Assembly: GCA_023159155.1 (NCBI GenBank)
Contig: JAJNNX010000028.1
Location: 1 to 64,000, forward strand
Direction of reading: 5' to 3'
Source: Ustulina deusta
Taxonomy: Eukaryota > Ascomycota > Sordariomycetes > Xylariales > Xylariaceae
DNA length: 64,000 bases
Shown here: one piece after another, positions 25,390 through 38,310 of the stretch
Layout of the letters: each line of letters starts with the position of its first letter
How positions within the stretch are numbered: the stretch's first letter is position 1
Notes under the pieces: generated by a model
The model's database searches: none
What the model was told of the DNA's origin: nothing
The model's input: only the letters and a program-made list of their open reading frames with translations
Position numbers and translations under genes: made by a program

Positions 25390-27187
25390 TCAACGGCGGC
25401 TACCAATGCTCTTCAAGTCTACATTGAATGACCACCGACCTAGATAATACGTATTAGTACGAATGACATTGGGTAGGGCTTGGAGCATTAACTTACCATT
25501 GGCAAGGTTGTCGGCTGTGTCTTCGAGTAGGATAACACGACGTTTATTGCAGTAGGCAGTCTTGTCCATGATATCCACTTTGAGTTTCGCGTCAGCAAGC
25601 TCTGCTATAGGCTTCTCAAACATCTCAGAGAGTGCCTCAACCGCAAGTTCCAGATCCTTCTGGTTATCCTCAAAGATCTCTGTGAGGTTGTTCCGAGCAA
25701 GATAAAAGGCAAAGGCATATGTCCACTTGAGGGTCTGCCGACACGTCTGCAGAGCCTGAGAAGCCGTGTTCAAATACTGGACTTCGATCCAAGACATGCC
25801 CGAAGCTGTTTGTAATTGCACCATCTTCTTTTCTGTCTTCTGGTAGATGTCTTTATCCAGGCGAGCCGATTGTTCATGATTCGCATACCTGTTGTAATAG
25901 TGCAGATATCGCTCCAAGGAAACGCGCGACTTCGCTTGAGCGTCCCTCGCGTCGGTACCACTCTTCTCCTCGAAGCGGTTACAATTGTACCAGCTGGTAC
26001 CATGTTCCGACCACAGACCCATACACATCCAGCAGAACTCATGCTTACACTTTCTACAAGTCATGTGATTGCAACCGCCGTTCTTTTCTATCGTGGAGTT
26101 GCATTTTGGACATTCCTTAGTGTTTGCGGATATCCAATTTGCCGTCTCACTATCATCGGCACACTTTTTCAGCCATCTCTTTACAAGTTCGCAGGGGGCT
26201 GGCTGGTGGTCGCTGAGAATGCAACCAAAGCAGAAGCGATAGCCACAGTTGCATGCAACAGTTGGTACAACCTTGTCCAAGTCCTTCTTCTTGATAGCGC
26301 ACTCAACAGCGTTGGCGCAATCAGGCGCTGGGCACCATTTCAATGTGTCCTTATCTTCCACGAAGGTCCGGTTGAGCAGCTCTCTGTAACGAGCCCTCAA
26401 ATCGGCGGTAACCAAAAGATCCAATGAGCGCGAGTCGATGATTCTGTGGCACCCGTCCGAGGGGCACTGGATCCGGGCCGCCTCACCCTCTTCACGAATC
26501 TTCTGCCCTAGATACTGTCTATAGCAGTCGACACAAAATCGATGGCCACACTTCATAGCGAAGCTAAGGAGACCGTCGTTGTCTTCACAGCAGATGTCGC
26601 ACGTGAATCCAGATTTCGCTTCTAATTTCGGCAGTTCCGGGGCACTAGGTCCCAGACCTGCAGCGTCTAAAACCTTGGATGAATTGTCCATGTAGTCATC
26701 GATTAATCGCTCCTTGTTCCAGCGAAAATAGCGAAGCATAATAGCAGCATCCTCTTTTCTCATTGCTAAAATCATGTTCACTTCATCAATCATCTCATCC
26801 TGTTGGCGTCGAATGTCGTTAGGATCGTAGACTTTGTAGCTGACGTCGAAGGCCACGCCCTTCTTCTTGTCGGATTTATACGAGATAACATTTGGGTCAT
26901 CGTCGGGCTGGTCGTCGAAAACATCGAAGTCTAAAGACACAGATGTTAGTTGGGCTCAGAGTCGAAGAAAGTGCCCCATACGTTTTGGGGCTATGGATGC
27001 ATGTTCACGCACATGGGGATGGCAGATAGCGGGTGCTCGAGGGAAAGGGGTCGGCGAAGGAGGATAGGAACGAACAAACCAGTATCTACATACCTTCGTC
27101 ACCAGCAGACAAGTCGTTGTCGGTATCGTCCTGCATCATGTCGTCGTCACTCGACATGTTGGACACAAAGTCCTCGTCGGAATCCAT
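25390..27187 (-). CDS. Ariadne-family RBR E3 ubiquitin ligase
   Basis: Model: complement(25390..25439, 25497..26930, 27094..27187), 525 residues, the size of HHARI/ARIH1. The first exon encodes a very acidic N-terminus (MDSDEDFVSNMSSDDDMMQD), standard for the ariadne family. Then a UBA-like segment (about 70-115), RING1 from C142 (CDICCEDNDG, MKCGHRFCVDC), IBR (about 210-276, CNCGYRFCFGC) and RING2 from C305 (CPKCNSTIEKNGGCNHMTC), where Cys318 in GGCNHM corresponds to the ubiquitin-accepting cysteine of HHARI. After it come EFCWMC and a helical ariadne domain to the end. RBR ligases pass ubiquitin through that cysteine; ariadne members often act with neddylated cullins. The yeast counterpart is probably Hel1. 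The 57 bp last intron is a multiple of three and stays open. Confidence 0.92.
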
Positions 27188-29196
27188 GCCTGTGACGGGG
27201 GTGGGAGGGGCGGCTGAAGCTGAGGCTGCTGAGGCGAGGATGACTCGTTTGTTGGGCAGGGCGTCGGGCGTGGTCGAGGAAGACACCGTCGCCTCAGCGG
27301 CTTTCCGCTTTCTCGTTATGGGAGGAATGGTGTCGTCGGGGGGAGAGGGCAACGTTGATGGCGCTCGCCGGTTGCGAGCCGCCGACGACGGGAGGACTGG
27401 AGGACTGGACTGGGGAGGGGTGGGGTCTAAAGAACGGACGGGCGTGCGTGCCCGAAGGGTGTGTGATCGGTCCAACGCAGCAGCAGAGATTCGAGGGGAT
27501 CTGTTGTCCCGATGGGATGGCTGGTGGCGAGAATGGACAGTAAGCAGGTTGTGTGTGGACAGGACTGATGACACGAGGCCGTGGACCGGCAAGACGCGGG
27601 GCGGGTCGAGGCAAGGAGAGGGTCGGGTGTTGGATTGTGTATAGTACAGCGGGATCTGGGTTTCCGGCCGGACGCAGACTGGAGGAACACGAAGCAATTG
27701 TGTCGGGAATGCACGACGGCCGAGGGTGCACGCGGGAGGAGGAGAGGACAGAGAGGGGGGGCAGATGCAGGAGTGACGCTTGGAACAACGATAGAATGCT
27801 GATGGCGGAGCAGGCGTCGGGTGGATGAGGGCCGGAGTGGATGCTATAATAGGGATCTACGCAGGTATATATAATGCTGTAAGTGGGAAACAACAATGGT
27901 GTTGGTGTTGTTGTTGGGTTTGTTGGAGGTCTGGGAATGGATGCGAAAAACAGAAGAGCGTGAAAAACAATGCCTCGTACTGCTCGCAGCGAAAACAATG
28001 TACAACGCTGGCAATGGTGATGATGATGACAATCAATGAGGAGTGGGATAAGGGGAGAGATAACATGACCTGTTGGCGACCTGAATAGGTGGTGCCCCCC
28101 AGTGGCATCCGTCCACAGGAGGCGACTTAGGCACCTGCGTTAACTGGCAGCCCACTGCAAACGACTACTTTCAGCAGGCAGCCAGCCGACAGCCAACAGC
28201 CGACCGAAGCGGTGGGCAGTTATGTGGGCCATACGTGCTACCTTAGGAGGTAGTGTGCATGGGTGGTGTCAGGCGGGACACCCCAGCTCGTGTCAGCGTC
28301 ACCCGATAAGAATTCCTCTGGACTGCTACCTACCTGCCTACAGCAATAAGCAGCCACTGAAGAGACATAGACCCTTGAGCCCCATATTAGTGACGCAACA
28401 GCTTCGTTCGCAAAGGTTCCGGCAACGCCGAATCAGCACATGTACTAGGTAGGTAGCCGCCACATCTTAGGTACTAGGCTAAGTACCTATGTGCTATATA
28501 TACTAAAAATACCTAGGTACCTAAGGTAATAAGTGTTGAACAAATCGAGGAACAACAAGGCTTCACCCTCATTCACGCCTAAATGAAGCCAAGAAGAAAA
28601 AGGAAAAAAGGAAAAAAGGAAAAATATCCAAGTAAAACAAGGTCCGGTCCACTTCCAACTGAATGCTTCAAGCTCTAACCTAGGCAAGTCTGTACACATA
28701 CAAATACCTACCTACTTATATTCAAGTACTCCTCTATTCATCAATGTTGAAACGCGATCTCGGGATTCTATGGGCATTTACATGATGCAAAGAGCTGTAC
28801 AAGCATCTATCTGCCGATTGAAATATTTGTAGAATATGAATCGCGAGTCTTCGGATAGTCAGCCCATGTAGGCTATTCCGGCCACAAGAGAACGCCTTTG
28901 CCGTATCCATGCAGGTAGGTGTCATCATCTAGGTGTGAAAGGTAAGTAAAATGCAGTAACGACGCATGCTTTGAGAATAGAATTCGCCAGGGTTTAAACA
29001 AACTGGTGTGTGGTTTGACGCTGCCTGATGCTTGCGAAGAACTTGGGTAAGAATTTATTTCCGCGACTGTCTCGATATTACCATACCATAGACAGACACA
29101 ACTTGAACCACGACGCCGCGCTATGCATATCCGAATTCCATACAAACATATACTTGCGCCCTTTGCATCCCCAAAAGACACCCCATGCGCCACCTA
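27188..29196. other. RBR ligase promoter and leader plus EXO1 downstream region
   Basis: GC-rich, purine/pyrimidine-biased sequence upstream of the RBR ligase (27,190-28,100) creates long spurious frames on both strands without domains. A TACC/GGTA cluster lies at 28,327-28,530. Confidence 0.5.
28327..28530. repeat. TACC/GGTA motif cluster
   Basis: Contains ctacctacctgcctac, taggtaggtag and cctaggtacctaaggta, the same vocabulary as the cluster upstream of ATM1. Confidence 0.65.
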
Positions 29197-31616
29197 TCAG
29201 CTTAAAGCAAACATATATCGTGACAAGTCTATTGCCCTACAGCTTGTCTTCTTCCCTCTTCGGTCTGGGTTTTCCAGCTCGGGCGCTGCTTCCAACTCTT
29301 CTGCCTCACTCTCGGGCCCCAAGAGATCCTCGCTGCCAATAGATCTGTTCAGCGCTTCCACCTCTGCCAGGTCGACTGGGGGCAGAGGCACAAACGCTGG
29401 GTTGACCGGGATCGAGTCGAGGCTCATTCGACCGAGGCTAGATCGCTTAGGCGCTCGGGTTACCGCGAATTTTGACGTTGGTGATTCTTTTCCCCTGCTA
29501 AGAGCCTTCCTTTCGAGTTGCTGTAACGGTGTGAGCCGTGGGGTTGCTGGGGTTGTTCTGGCGGTAGATGGCTGGCTTGACGAGGTCGAGATGGGCGTTA
29601 GAGAAAGTAGCGAACTCCTTGTAGATGAGATTGAACTTTGTCTCCGTGGTAGCCTAATTGGTTGCGAATCACGAGGGAGAGCGTTGGGCATGTAATTAAA
29701 GCGGTTGAAGGCAGATTTTGGAGGCGTGTCGGGGATGGTGGTCGGCGGTTGCTCATGTGCCAGGTCCGACGAATTGCTTGGCCCGGCTTTTTGGTTAACT
29801 TTGGGGGCATCCAATTTGCCCTGGAATACCGCAATCGTCTTGCGACGATCAGGTTTGTTAGACCATCCCTCCAAGTCAGGGAGCTCTTTCAATGCTTCCT
29901 CTATCGAATCATCCGACATCAGATAACCCTGTCCCTTGGTCACCTTTCGAGCTTTCGAACCGCTCGGCGAAAAAAATCTGCTTCTTTCCTCCCTCGCAGT
30001 CAATCCCAATGCAGCATCGTCACAAAGGCGTGCCTTTTTAGGTGGTCGAGGGTTAATCCCAACAGCAGCGTTATCAGGGTGATGAGAAGCCCCTGCTCCA
30101 AGTCCAGTGGTTCTGCGACGTGAGCTTGACATCAAAGAACGTCCATCGCCAGCAAGCAAATTAGATATAGGTTCTGTCCGTCGACGCAGTGCACGTGGGG
30201 AACGCCTACCCCTATCAATATAAGTACGGGGCGGGCTAGGCGCCGTTGATTCGGCGCCATCAATATACGGCCTTGGAAGTGGAAAGACAATCGGCTGAGT
30301 GCCTTCTCCAGTCATCCGCTCGGGATTAACATGAAAACAGTTTGGATCCATTTCACCGAGGGCTACGCGGCGGTGTTCTTTGAAATACGCATCGATTGGT
30401 TTTTTAGGCGTATCTCGAGGGTTCTGTGACTGCAAGGTGCTGCTGCGGTGGGCGGTGGATGCAGTGCGTTTCCTTGGGGAGGGAGGTGTGGGAAGAACAA
30501 TCTCCTGTTTTGTGATAGGGTTGATATCTCCGGTAGCAATTCGTTGAGCAAGCTGAGGCTCTACGAAAGATCCGATGAAAGGAAGCTGATCGGGATCGAG
30601 GTCAGACGGGAGAGCAGTAAGGTTGACAAGTTTTCTAGACGTTGGGCAGAAAGCCCACTGGTACAAAAAGGTACGCTCTGCTTGGTGGAATAATGTTAGA
30701 TATTCGGCCGGAATGCGGTGTTTACCCTCGAACTGAAGCGTCCGTATAATCCGATCAACTGTTTTGTGTTTCCGAAGCAATCTATGCGCCGTCTTCAACC
30801 CCAAGCCGGGAATGCTCTCCAGGTAATCACATCCACTCAAGATCGCCATTTGCCTGAACATCCTATCATCCCAGCCAATAAATGAAACTTCACGACAGGC
30901 ATTGAAGTCTCGGCGGTTAACTTCGACACACTGTCCATACTGGTCTAGCTTGGTAACGAGTCGTTTAGCACCAAAGACTAGCAAATCCGAATCCTCCGAG
31001 AGAATCCCGCTGATGATTCCTTGACGTTCCAAGTAAACGAGCTGAGCGTCGGCTTCGTATGGCGCTACGACGTAAGGAATATTTGCCTTCTTCAACGCTT
31101 CAATGAGATGGCGAGCCATTTCAGGGGTAACATCGATGGCCTTTTGAAGTTCCTGGTAAGCCTGCGAGGGCTTCCCCGCCTTTAACAATTCTAAACCTAG
31201 TTTTCTACCATCTTCCCTTCGTTTTGAACGTGACGCCTCTGTAGCAGCTTTACTGGGCAGGAAATCTCCGTCGAAGACCAGGTAGGGGGTCACGCCAAAG
31301 TGCTTCACCATCCGAACACGGTTCATCGCAAAGTCGACATATCTAATATAGAACGTGAGAAACGTAGTCCGTCGAAGATATTCTCACTGTTGATTTATCG
31401 ACTCACTTCCGAGTTGGCTTGCCTTGAGCAAGCTCAATGGCACAAGAAATGGCACCTCGATGTAGCCAACCATAGGCGTCAACGCCAAAGGTTTCTCCTT
31501 CGAATTTCTTCAATTCGGTAGGTCGCTGTATCGACTTCAGTAAGGGCAATAATCCTAGTCTAGTCAGTATATCGGTCAAGTCGAAGGCATGGCAAAGGCC
31601 TACCTTGAATACCCAT
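29197..31616 (-). CDS. EXO1: Exonuclease 1 (Rad2/XPG family)
   Basis: 5'-to-3' exonuclease and flap nuclease acting in mismatch repair, double-strand-break end resection and meiotic recombination. Model: complement(29197..31342, 31407..31554, 31604..31616), 768 residues. The first exon is only 13 nt (ATG GGT ATT CAA G), giving the invariant MGIQGLLPLL N-terminus after splicing of a 49 bp intron; intron 2 is 64 bp. Metal ligands fall at Exo1 positions: Asp30 (GVDAYGW), Asp78 (VFDGDFLP), Glu150 and Asp152 (PYEADAQL), Asp171 and Asp173 (SEDSDLL) and Asp226 (SGCDYLESIPGLG). After about residue 345 the protein is low-complexity, S/P/R-rich and poorly conserved, as usual for Exo1, where it binds mismatch-repair partners. 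Confidence 0.95.
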
Positions 31617-32485
31617 CTCGTAAGAGGAATTAGCGTGGATAGCGGCCCAGTAGCCCCGACAGCAGATATTCAGATTACTGCCATCAGACAGCTAACCAAT
31701 TACCTATCTAGCAGGCAACTAAGTAGCTTGAATCGGGGGTTCGAGTAGCTATTGAATCTGTACAGCGGCTGTGTAGTGGGAGGGCTTCCAAAAGCGTGAC
31801 GCAACAAGATGCGGTGAAGCAGTGGTTCGGACTGTGGCCCAAGTAAACACGCCAAGGTCAACACCGAAAGTACACAGACTCGAACAGGTGGTGAATTAGA
31901 GCAGAGGAGCACAATTTATGGAGGCCAGAAAGACAAACAATAAGCAGAGACGGAGAATAGAGAACAAGTCTTAAATTCACTTCGCATCAATCGCCAGGTA
32001 AGAAGGGAAGCAGCACGCGGGAAAGGGAGCCAGCAGGTAATTGAAGGCCGGCCCTTGCAATCGATAAGACTAATTGAGAGAGCGCGTCGTGAAGCGCGAC
32101 TGCCATTTCCAGAGCAACGTGGGGTTCACCGAGGGATCCACTCTGAGTCAACAGGGCGGGTCTTCTGCTCCAATGCAGTAGGTACCTATCTAGTTAATTG
32201 ACTATTCTCCATAAATTGAATTTCGCTTACCAGAATACGCTGTAAATCCATAATACGGTGCATGTCCTTCCCATACATGTAGGTATGCTGTATTATGGTC
32301 TTAAGCGGGTTAAAACTTACAGTGTCAATATCATCTCGATAGCACAATGGCACAATTTTCACCCCACCAAAACCCTCTCCCGCGGCTCCTAGTGTATAGT
32401 AGACTATCCCAGTAGATGTAGTAAAGAAACATCATCAACGGTTTCGTCCCCCTTTCATATAAGTCTCATCCCCCATTCCCTCGAG
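31617..32485. promoter_or_regulatory. Shared divergent promoter region EXO1/TMA16
   Basis: The 869 bp between two divergent start codons contains no supported gene. CT-rich and tacctatcta strings occur near 32,180-32,200, and a CT-rich leader directly precedes the TMA16 start. Confidence 0.55.
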
Positions 32486-33192
32486 ATGCCGAAGACTTTG
32501 GAACGCACGCGCAAAGCCATCGCGAAGAAAAAAGGTACCGTCGACTCACTACACCAGTATTCTCGGGATTCCAAAAGGCTTCACCGAGCGCAGGTGAGAG
32601 ATGAGAAGCTGGAGAAGATTGCTGCCACCAGGAGAAAGAAGGATCAGCCGTACAGTACGTCAGATTATAGATTACGCAAACGACAAGAAGCCAGCAGCTA
32701 ACTGCCGAACCCGTAGTCGAACGGGTTGCCTTCTTTCAGGAAGCGTTGAAGCGCAACGGTGCTCAACCACTCGGTATTGATGTCATTCATGAACTCATCA
32801 AGACGTATGCGCTCCCAGCCTCTGGGTTTCGCGGGGCTGTCGCTAATGTTATGATAGGTATATTCACCAATATGATGAAGAACTCGATGAAGTGAAGAAG
32901 GCACGTCGACCAGGGCAGCCCGCCAAGGCCAAAGAAGATCTTTTGAAGGTCAAGATAGCTCGTCTGCAAAAGGAGTATCATAATGGTTTTCGTCAGTGTC
33001 GCTGCGCTCCCCGGCCAATACGATTAGCTAATAAGTCGTCCAGTTCTGCCAGTTCTCGATACCCAAGAGAACGCCAACCTCGTGCAAAAATGGGAGGGCT
33101 CCTGGTCATACCTTACAACGTTCAAATGGGTGAGGATACAAGCGAATGGAATGGTCAAACCCGCTAGCTTTCCGCCCAAAGGTGACCATTAA
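32486..33192 (+). CDS. TMA16: Translation machinery-associated protein 16
   Basis: Small basic protein that in yeast binds late pre-60S ribosomal particles. Model: join(32486..32654, 32717..32804, 32858..32991, 33044..33192), 179 residues, matching the family length. Recognisable blocks are MPKTLERTRKAIAKKKGTVD, HQYSRDSKRLHRAQVRDEKL, VAFFQEALK, KKARRPGQPAKAKEDLLK, EYHNGF and WEGSWSYLTTFKWVRI, ending in PASFPPKGDH. Introns are 62, 53, 52 bp and in-frame. Intron 3 uses a weaker GTCAGT donor but has a gctaat branch site and restores the NGF-LLPVLDT junction expected from relatives. It lies head-to-head with EXO1. Confidence 0.9.
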
Positions 33193-34620
33193 GCCATCGG
33201 ACGATTGGAGACATTTTGCCCCGCAGTTCACACTGAAGGACCTCGCTCTCCAGCTGGACTTACACTATGCGAAGTTCGGCTAATCTTGCTATTTATACTC
33301 ATATCTGCAAGCATGTCGCCCAACGGTGCAGGCAGCCGCCGATGCAGGGCTTGCCCGGTCTTCGATTGCTCAGACCCGCAGTCGCGAACTTCGGGACCCG
33401 TCGCGGCATACATACATCAGCTAGGTACAGCTTGTTTCACGCAAGTCACGTCTACGAATGCGCTCGGGCTGCTAAGCTATCCGACTTGAGGATGTCTTAT
33501 CCTCACAAGCCATGCAGTTTCATTGCTGTGCCTAACCTTGGCATTCCCCACGCTGATTCGCCTAGATGGGACTGCAGTTGGAGTAGATGTCCGAGACTTT
33601 CGTCGATCTTGTCAACATCGCCAGCTGACACTTGTCACCAGAAACAGGATACCACTGAGTGAGAATTATGATGCCACATTGTCATACTATCCCTCAGACG
33701 ACTATACACAGGATAGTACGGTGTTGTCGGCTCGGGCCAAGGAAGAAGCTGGCGGCACACAACGCTCAGATACATCCGCCTCTTCCAGATCTTAACCGTC
33801 GGCTTACACGGTCCCCGCGGCTCCTAACCCAAATACCAGCGATGATAGACTCAATATACCTTCCAATCAAACTCTTATGTCTATAACTCAATACCTGTGA
33901 CTTTTGACCACCCTTCTCTGAACTACTAATCGCAGGAGACGCACACCTATGTCAAGCATCCGATGAACTTTACACACTCATGTGCCAACATTTTCCATTT
34001 GATAATGACTACTGCCGTGGCTGGGCACACACCACATCCTGGTCCCGGTTTCATTGAATGAAGCAGCCAATATGTATGTTGTTGCATTCCCTATTGGCTC
34101 CCTGGTGTCGCGACGCATCTCCAGCGGTAGAAACAGGAGTGCGTGGCAAAGGAACGCTACGCGAGCTCCATTTAAACGAAGAGCTGACAGCATGATATTT
34201 AAGTATAAATATATCAGAGGTATGTGTTACGGCCCGAGCCCTTCACAACATCTACTACTCACCGCGTGCTGACGTTTCTCCTGTCAACGCTTTTTAGAGC
34301 AAATATCGTACGCAACACAATTGAGCAGTGCGTCTCCTTCAATAACCGATGTACTTAACATCCTAACACTATCAAGGCATGTGCAGCTACATCACACATC
34401 TGAGAACGTGCTGTTTATGCGCCGAAGAGGAGACGATTCTCATTTCGGAGAGACCATGCTCGGCAACCAAGAAAAGCATTTTCGGCTCTTGTGGGAGAGG
34501 TATAAAAACCAGAAACAAGAGCAACAAGTCTCTCTATCAATGTTGCAGTTGCAGGCATCAGGTCAACTGGATTGTATATAGACGGTCTCTGAGGATGAAC
34601 ATGATATAAACGACTCTTGC
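33193..34620. other. Unresolved coding-like fragments downstream of TMA16
   Basis: Contains pieces that look protein-like but could not be joined: a short frame at about 33,199-33,279 (DDWRHFAPQFTLKDLALQL), a plus-strand frame ending at 33,795 with LSENYDATLSYYPSDDYTQD and a S/T-rich tail, and a cysteine-rich frame at 34,379-34,609 (TCCLCAEEE...CCSCRHQV). No domain is recognised. They may be exons of unmodelled genes or relics. Confidence 0.25.
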
Positions 34621-35620
34621 ACATTCGACATATTCTTCAACCCCGCCATTTCAGTTAGTGCATCATACATTTGATGAAGAGCTTGGCAGCCCTAGGCGAG
34701 ACGGACAAGGAGGGTTCTTGCGCCACAACAGGCCATAACAGACAGACAGACGGACGGACATGACGATTGTTGGGCTAAAACGGACACCGAGGTGGACACG
34801 AGACCGACGATGGAATAGCTGAAGCTGACTTCAAAAGACTCTTTTGTGTTGAAGGTCATGCATGGGCACGGCAGGGACAGTGCAACGAAGAGGCCATGAG
34901 CCCTACCGAGTCAACAGGTGGTTCTCAGCCGTCAGGAACAGCGGCGTTTGAAGTTGGAATATGGACTCTTAACACCTTAGCCTCTTCAAGTCCCGTGCCT
35001 TAAGCCGCCAGACAGCTTCCCTCTACCTGGTCTGTTGGCTGACAGGAAGAGGATGTATTATTAAACAAGCTTGTTCTACTATTCTAGTAGTTGAATACTT
35101 GCCTATGCCTCCACAACGTGATATTTTCATTGAAACCCGAGCGTGAAATTTCCAGCGTGGGGTACCTAGGTCTGTAGGTAGGTACCGACAGGTAGGTCCG
35201 TAGGTATCACCAGATGGAAACAGGCACGTAAATAGTACCTACCTACATACTAGGCATTGCCTTTCTACACGAATCACTACCTACCTATAACCACTATGTG
35301 GAGGTTGTACCTAGGTATGTATGTATTTAGACAGTTTACACAATTGAAGGGAGAGGGTGGGGTATCTGGATAAGGTATGAACTAGACCAGGATAGGTTAG
35401 ATTTCGTGGCTAGGAAGAGACCTGACCTCTGGCTATTGGCTCGTGCAAGAGAAATTCTCATTGCGACGTCAAATAAAAATCCAGCTCATGCGTGATGCTT
35501 CTCTAAGTTACGTACTCTATTGCAGACTCGAGAGAATATTCATCCTTCCATCTTTGCCCTGTTCTCGTGCTCGCCGACCTGTACCAACCCCATCATCATC
35601 ATCATATTACTACAAGAAAG
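34621..35620. promoter_or_regulatory. MAM33 upstream region with TACC/GGTA cluster
   Basis: No gene. A cluster of cctaggt, ggtaggtacc and acctacctac strings spans about 35,160-35,320, 300-460 bp before the MAM33 start. A catcatcatcatcat run occurs just before the start codon. Confidence 0.55.
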
Positions 35621-36557
35621 ATGATGTCCCTTCGCGCCGTCGCACGCTCGGCCCCTCGTACGTTGAGCCGCCTGAGTTCAACTGCCATCCGACAGACGAG
35701 AATCGCCCAGCCAAGCTCGCTTTTGAGAACAGCATGGGCACCTCTGCGCACACCACAGCTGGCCGCGGCCTTCTCGTCGACACCGTTAAGACAAGCGCCC
35801 GCCAATGAGGTTGACCAGGAGCTGTTGGCGAAGCTTGAGAGCGAAGTACAGTTCGAGAGCGAGGTGAAGCAGGACCAGCAGCTCCCTGCGAGCATCAAGG
35901 ACTTCACCGAGAACAGCCCTTACGAACTCAAGGACAAGCCCGGTCAGCAGGACATCTACCTCGTGCGCAAATTTGGTGACGAAACGTCAGTACTCTCCAT
36001 TGGTGGGAACAAACATGAGATGGATTCTTGCCTAACATGCCTTCTACAGCATCACCGTCTCCTTCTCCGTCTCGGATCTGTCCAACTACGACCCCGACAT
36101 GTACAACGAGGACGGCGCGCTGACCGACGAAGAGATTGACACTCCTGAGGGCAAGCAACTTGCCGAGGCCGAGGCCGAAGAGGGCATAGAAGAAGAGTCC
36201 GAGGGCTCCGTTCCCTGCCGCCTGAACATCGTTGTCGAGAAGCCCAACAAGGGCGCCCTGAACATCGAGGCTGTTGCGCAAGACGGATCCATCATCGTCG
36301 AGAACTTCTACTATTACAAAGACGCCAAGATGGCACACAGCTCATCCGCCGAGGCTGTTCACGGCGCTGGAGACGTCTACCCGGGCCCGCCCTTCGGCAG
36401 CCTCGATGAGGACCTGCAGCTCCTAATGGAGCGCTACCTCGAGGAGCGTGGCATCTCACAGCCCATGGCTCTCTTCGTAGCCGACTACCTAGATGTAAAA
36501 GAACAGCGGGAATACGAAGCCTGGTTGAAGAACATCAAAGACTTCGTGGGGGCCTAG
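35621..36557 (+). CDS. MAM33: Mitochondrial matrix acidic protein MAM33/p32
   Basis: Fungal member of the p32/C1QBP (MAM33) family, a doughnut-shaped acidic matrix trimer linked to mitochondrial ribosome assembly and translation. Model: join(35621..35985, 36050..36557), 290 residues, one 64 bp intron with a GTCAGT donor. The presequence is arginine/serine-rich (MMSLRAVARSAPRTLSRLSS) with AAFSSTPLRQ as a plausible cleavage region. Family blocks are VRKFGDETITVSFSVSDLSN, an acidic linker (EAEAEEGIEEESEG) and the C-terminal PPFGSLDEDLQLLMERYLEE...FVADYLDVKEQREYEAWLKN. An in-frame upstream ATG 18 codons earlier would add histidine-rich sequence incompatible with import, so ATG 35,621 is preferred. 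Confidence 0.93.
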
Positions 36558-37134
36558 ATGGGTTCATGGTCGTCTACAAAAACGAGGCGGCCATGTAGGA
36601 GCCTTGCAAAACAATTATGTATCATCAGGATGAGCTTGCTTTCCACGTGTAATTTTTTTCCACTCTTAAAAACGATTTGCAATGTAGCATAGGGAGTGAT
36701 CGACATCGCTTCCGCAATGAGGATATGAGCAACCCTGGGTATCATAATATTACGCAATTCTCCTGGATGTTAATTCTATTTATAGGATAGACGTGTGACC
36801 CCTTTTTTTTTCTTTCTTCTCTTCTTCTTTTCCTTCATTTTTCCTTTCTCTGAGTATCATACGGCAAACTTTCTTTGCTCTTTCCCCCTTATAATGCGTA
36901 CCATAATCTAACGAGGGACATTTACGCATCGCATCGGCAATTAACCTATAAGTAGGCAGAACGCAGCATAAATACTTACTTAAGCTTGTCGCTACTCTTT
37001 AGACGTTATGTACAGCATCCTCCTGTCCTCTGCAAACAACGCACGAGTCCTTACTCCATCATTCGCTGCAGACGTAAGCCCAACAATCCCCGTCCAGCGC
37101 TACTGATTCAGGCCTTTCAAGAGCAGATGACATC
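36558..37134. other. Convergent 3' region of MAM33 and the xylanase
   Basis: A 577 bp gap with a T/C-rich run at about 36,800-36,850. No gene seen. Confidence 0.5.
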
Positions 37135-38024
<890 letters not shown>

Positions 38025-38234
38025 TCTGACGGATGTTCGTCCTAGCTTTCCGTTGATCAGTGAAGGGTTGAGAAGCTGAAGGTGGTCCAGCTAAGCTTCT
38101 CGGGCAGCTTTTGCCGCTATATACGTGAGCGATCCGGGTGCTGAGGGGCTGGGCTGGGAGGCGCGCGATATGTCTAGATTCGCCGGCTTCGAGAATTAGA
38201 CTAGGTCCTATAACCGCCCATCATATTGAGGCTC

Positions 38235-38310
38235 AATAGCCGGCATCTGGCGAGGAAGATCGTCCGGGGAAAGACATATTAAAGGGGTCCCATTTTGCCG
38301 GCGGCTAATA
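38235..38310. promoter_or_regulatory. Putative XlnR/Xyr1 boxes upstream of the xylanase
   Basis: GGCTAATA at 38,303-38,310 on the plus strand and GGCTATT on the minus strand at 38,235-38,241 fit the GGC(A/T)4 consensus of the fungal xylanase activator Xyr1/XlnR. They lie 211-286 bp upstream of the start codon. A TATATAG string on the minus strand near 38,117-38,123 could be the TATA box. Such short motifs also occur by chance. Confidence 0.35.

Noticed and set aside
27294..27998. 234-codon minus-strand frame and overlapping plus-strand frames
   Set aside because: Proline/serine low-complexity text from biased sequence upstream of the RBR ligase; no domain.
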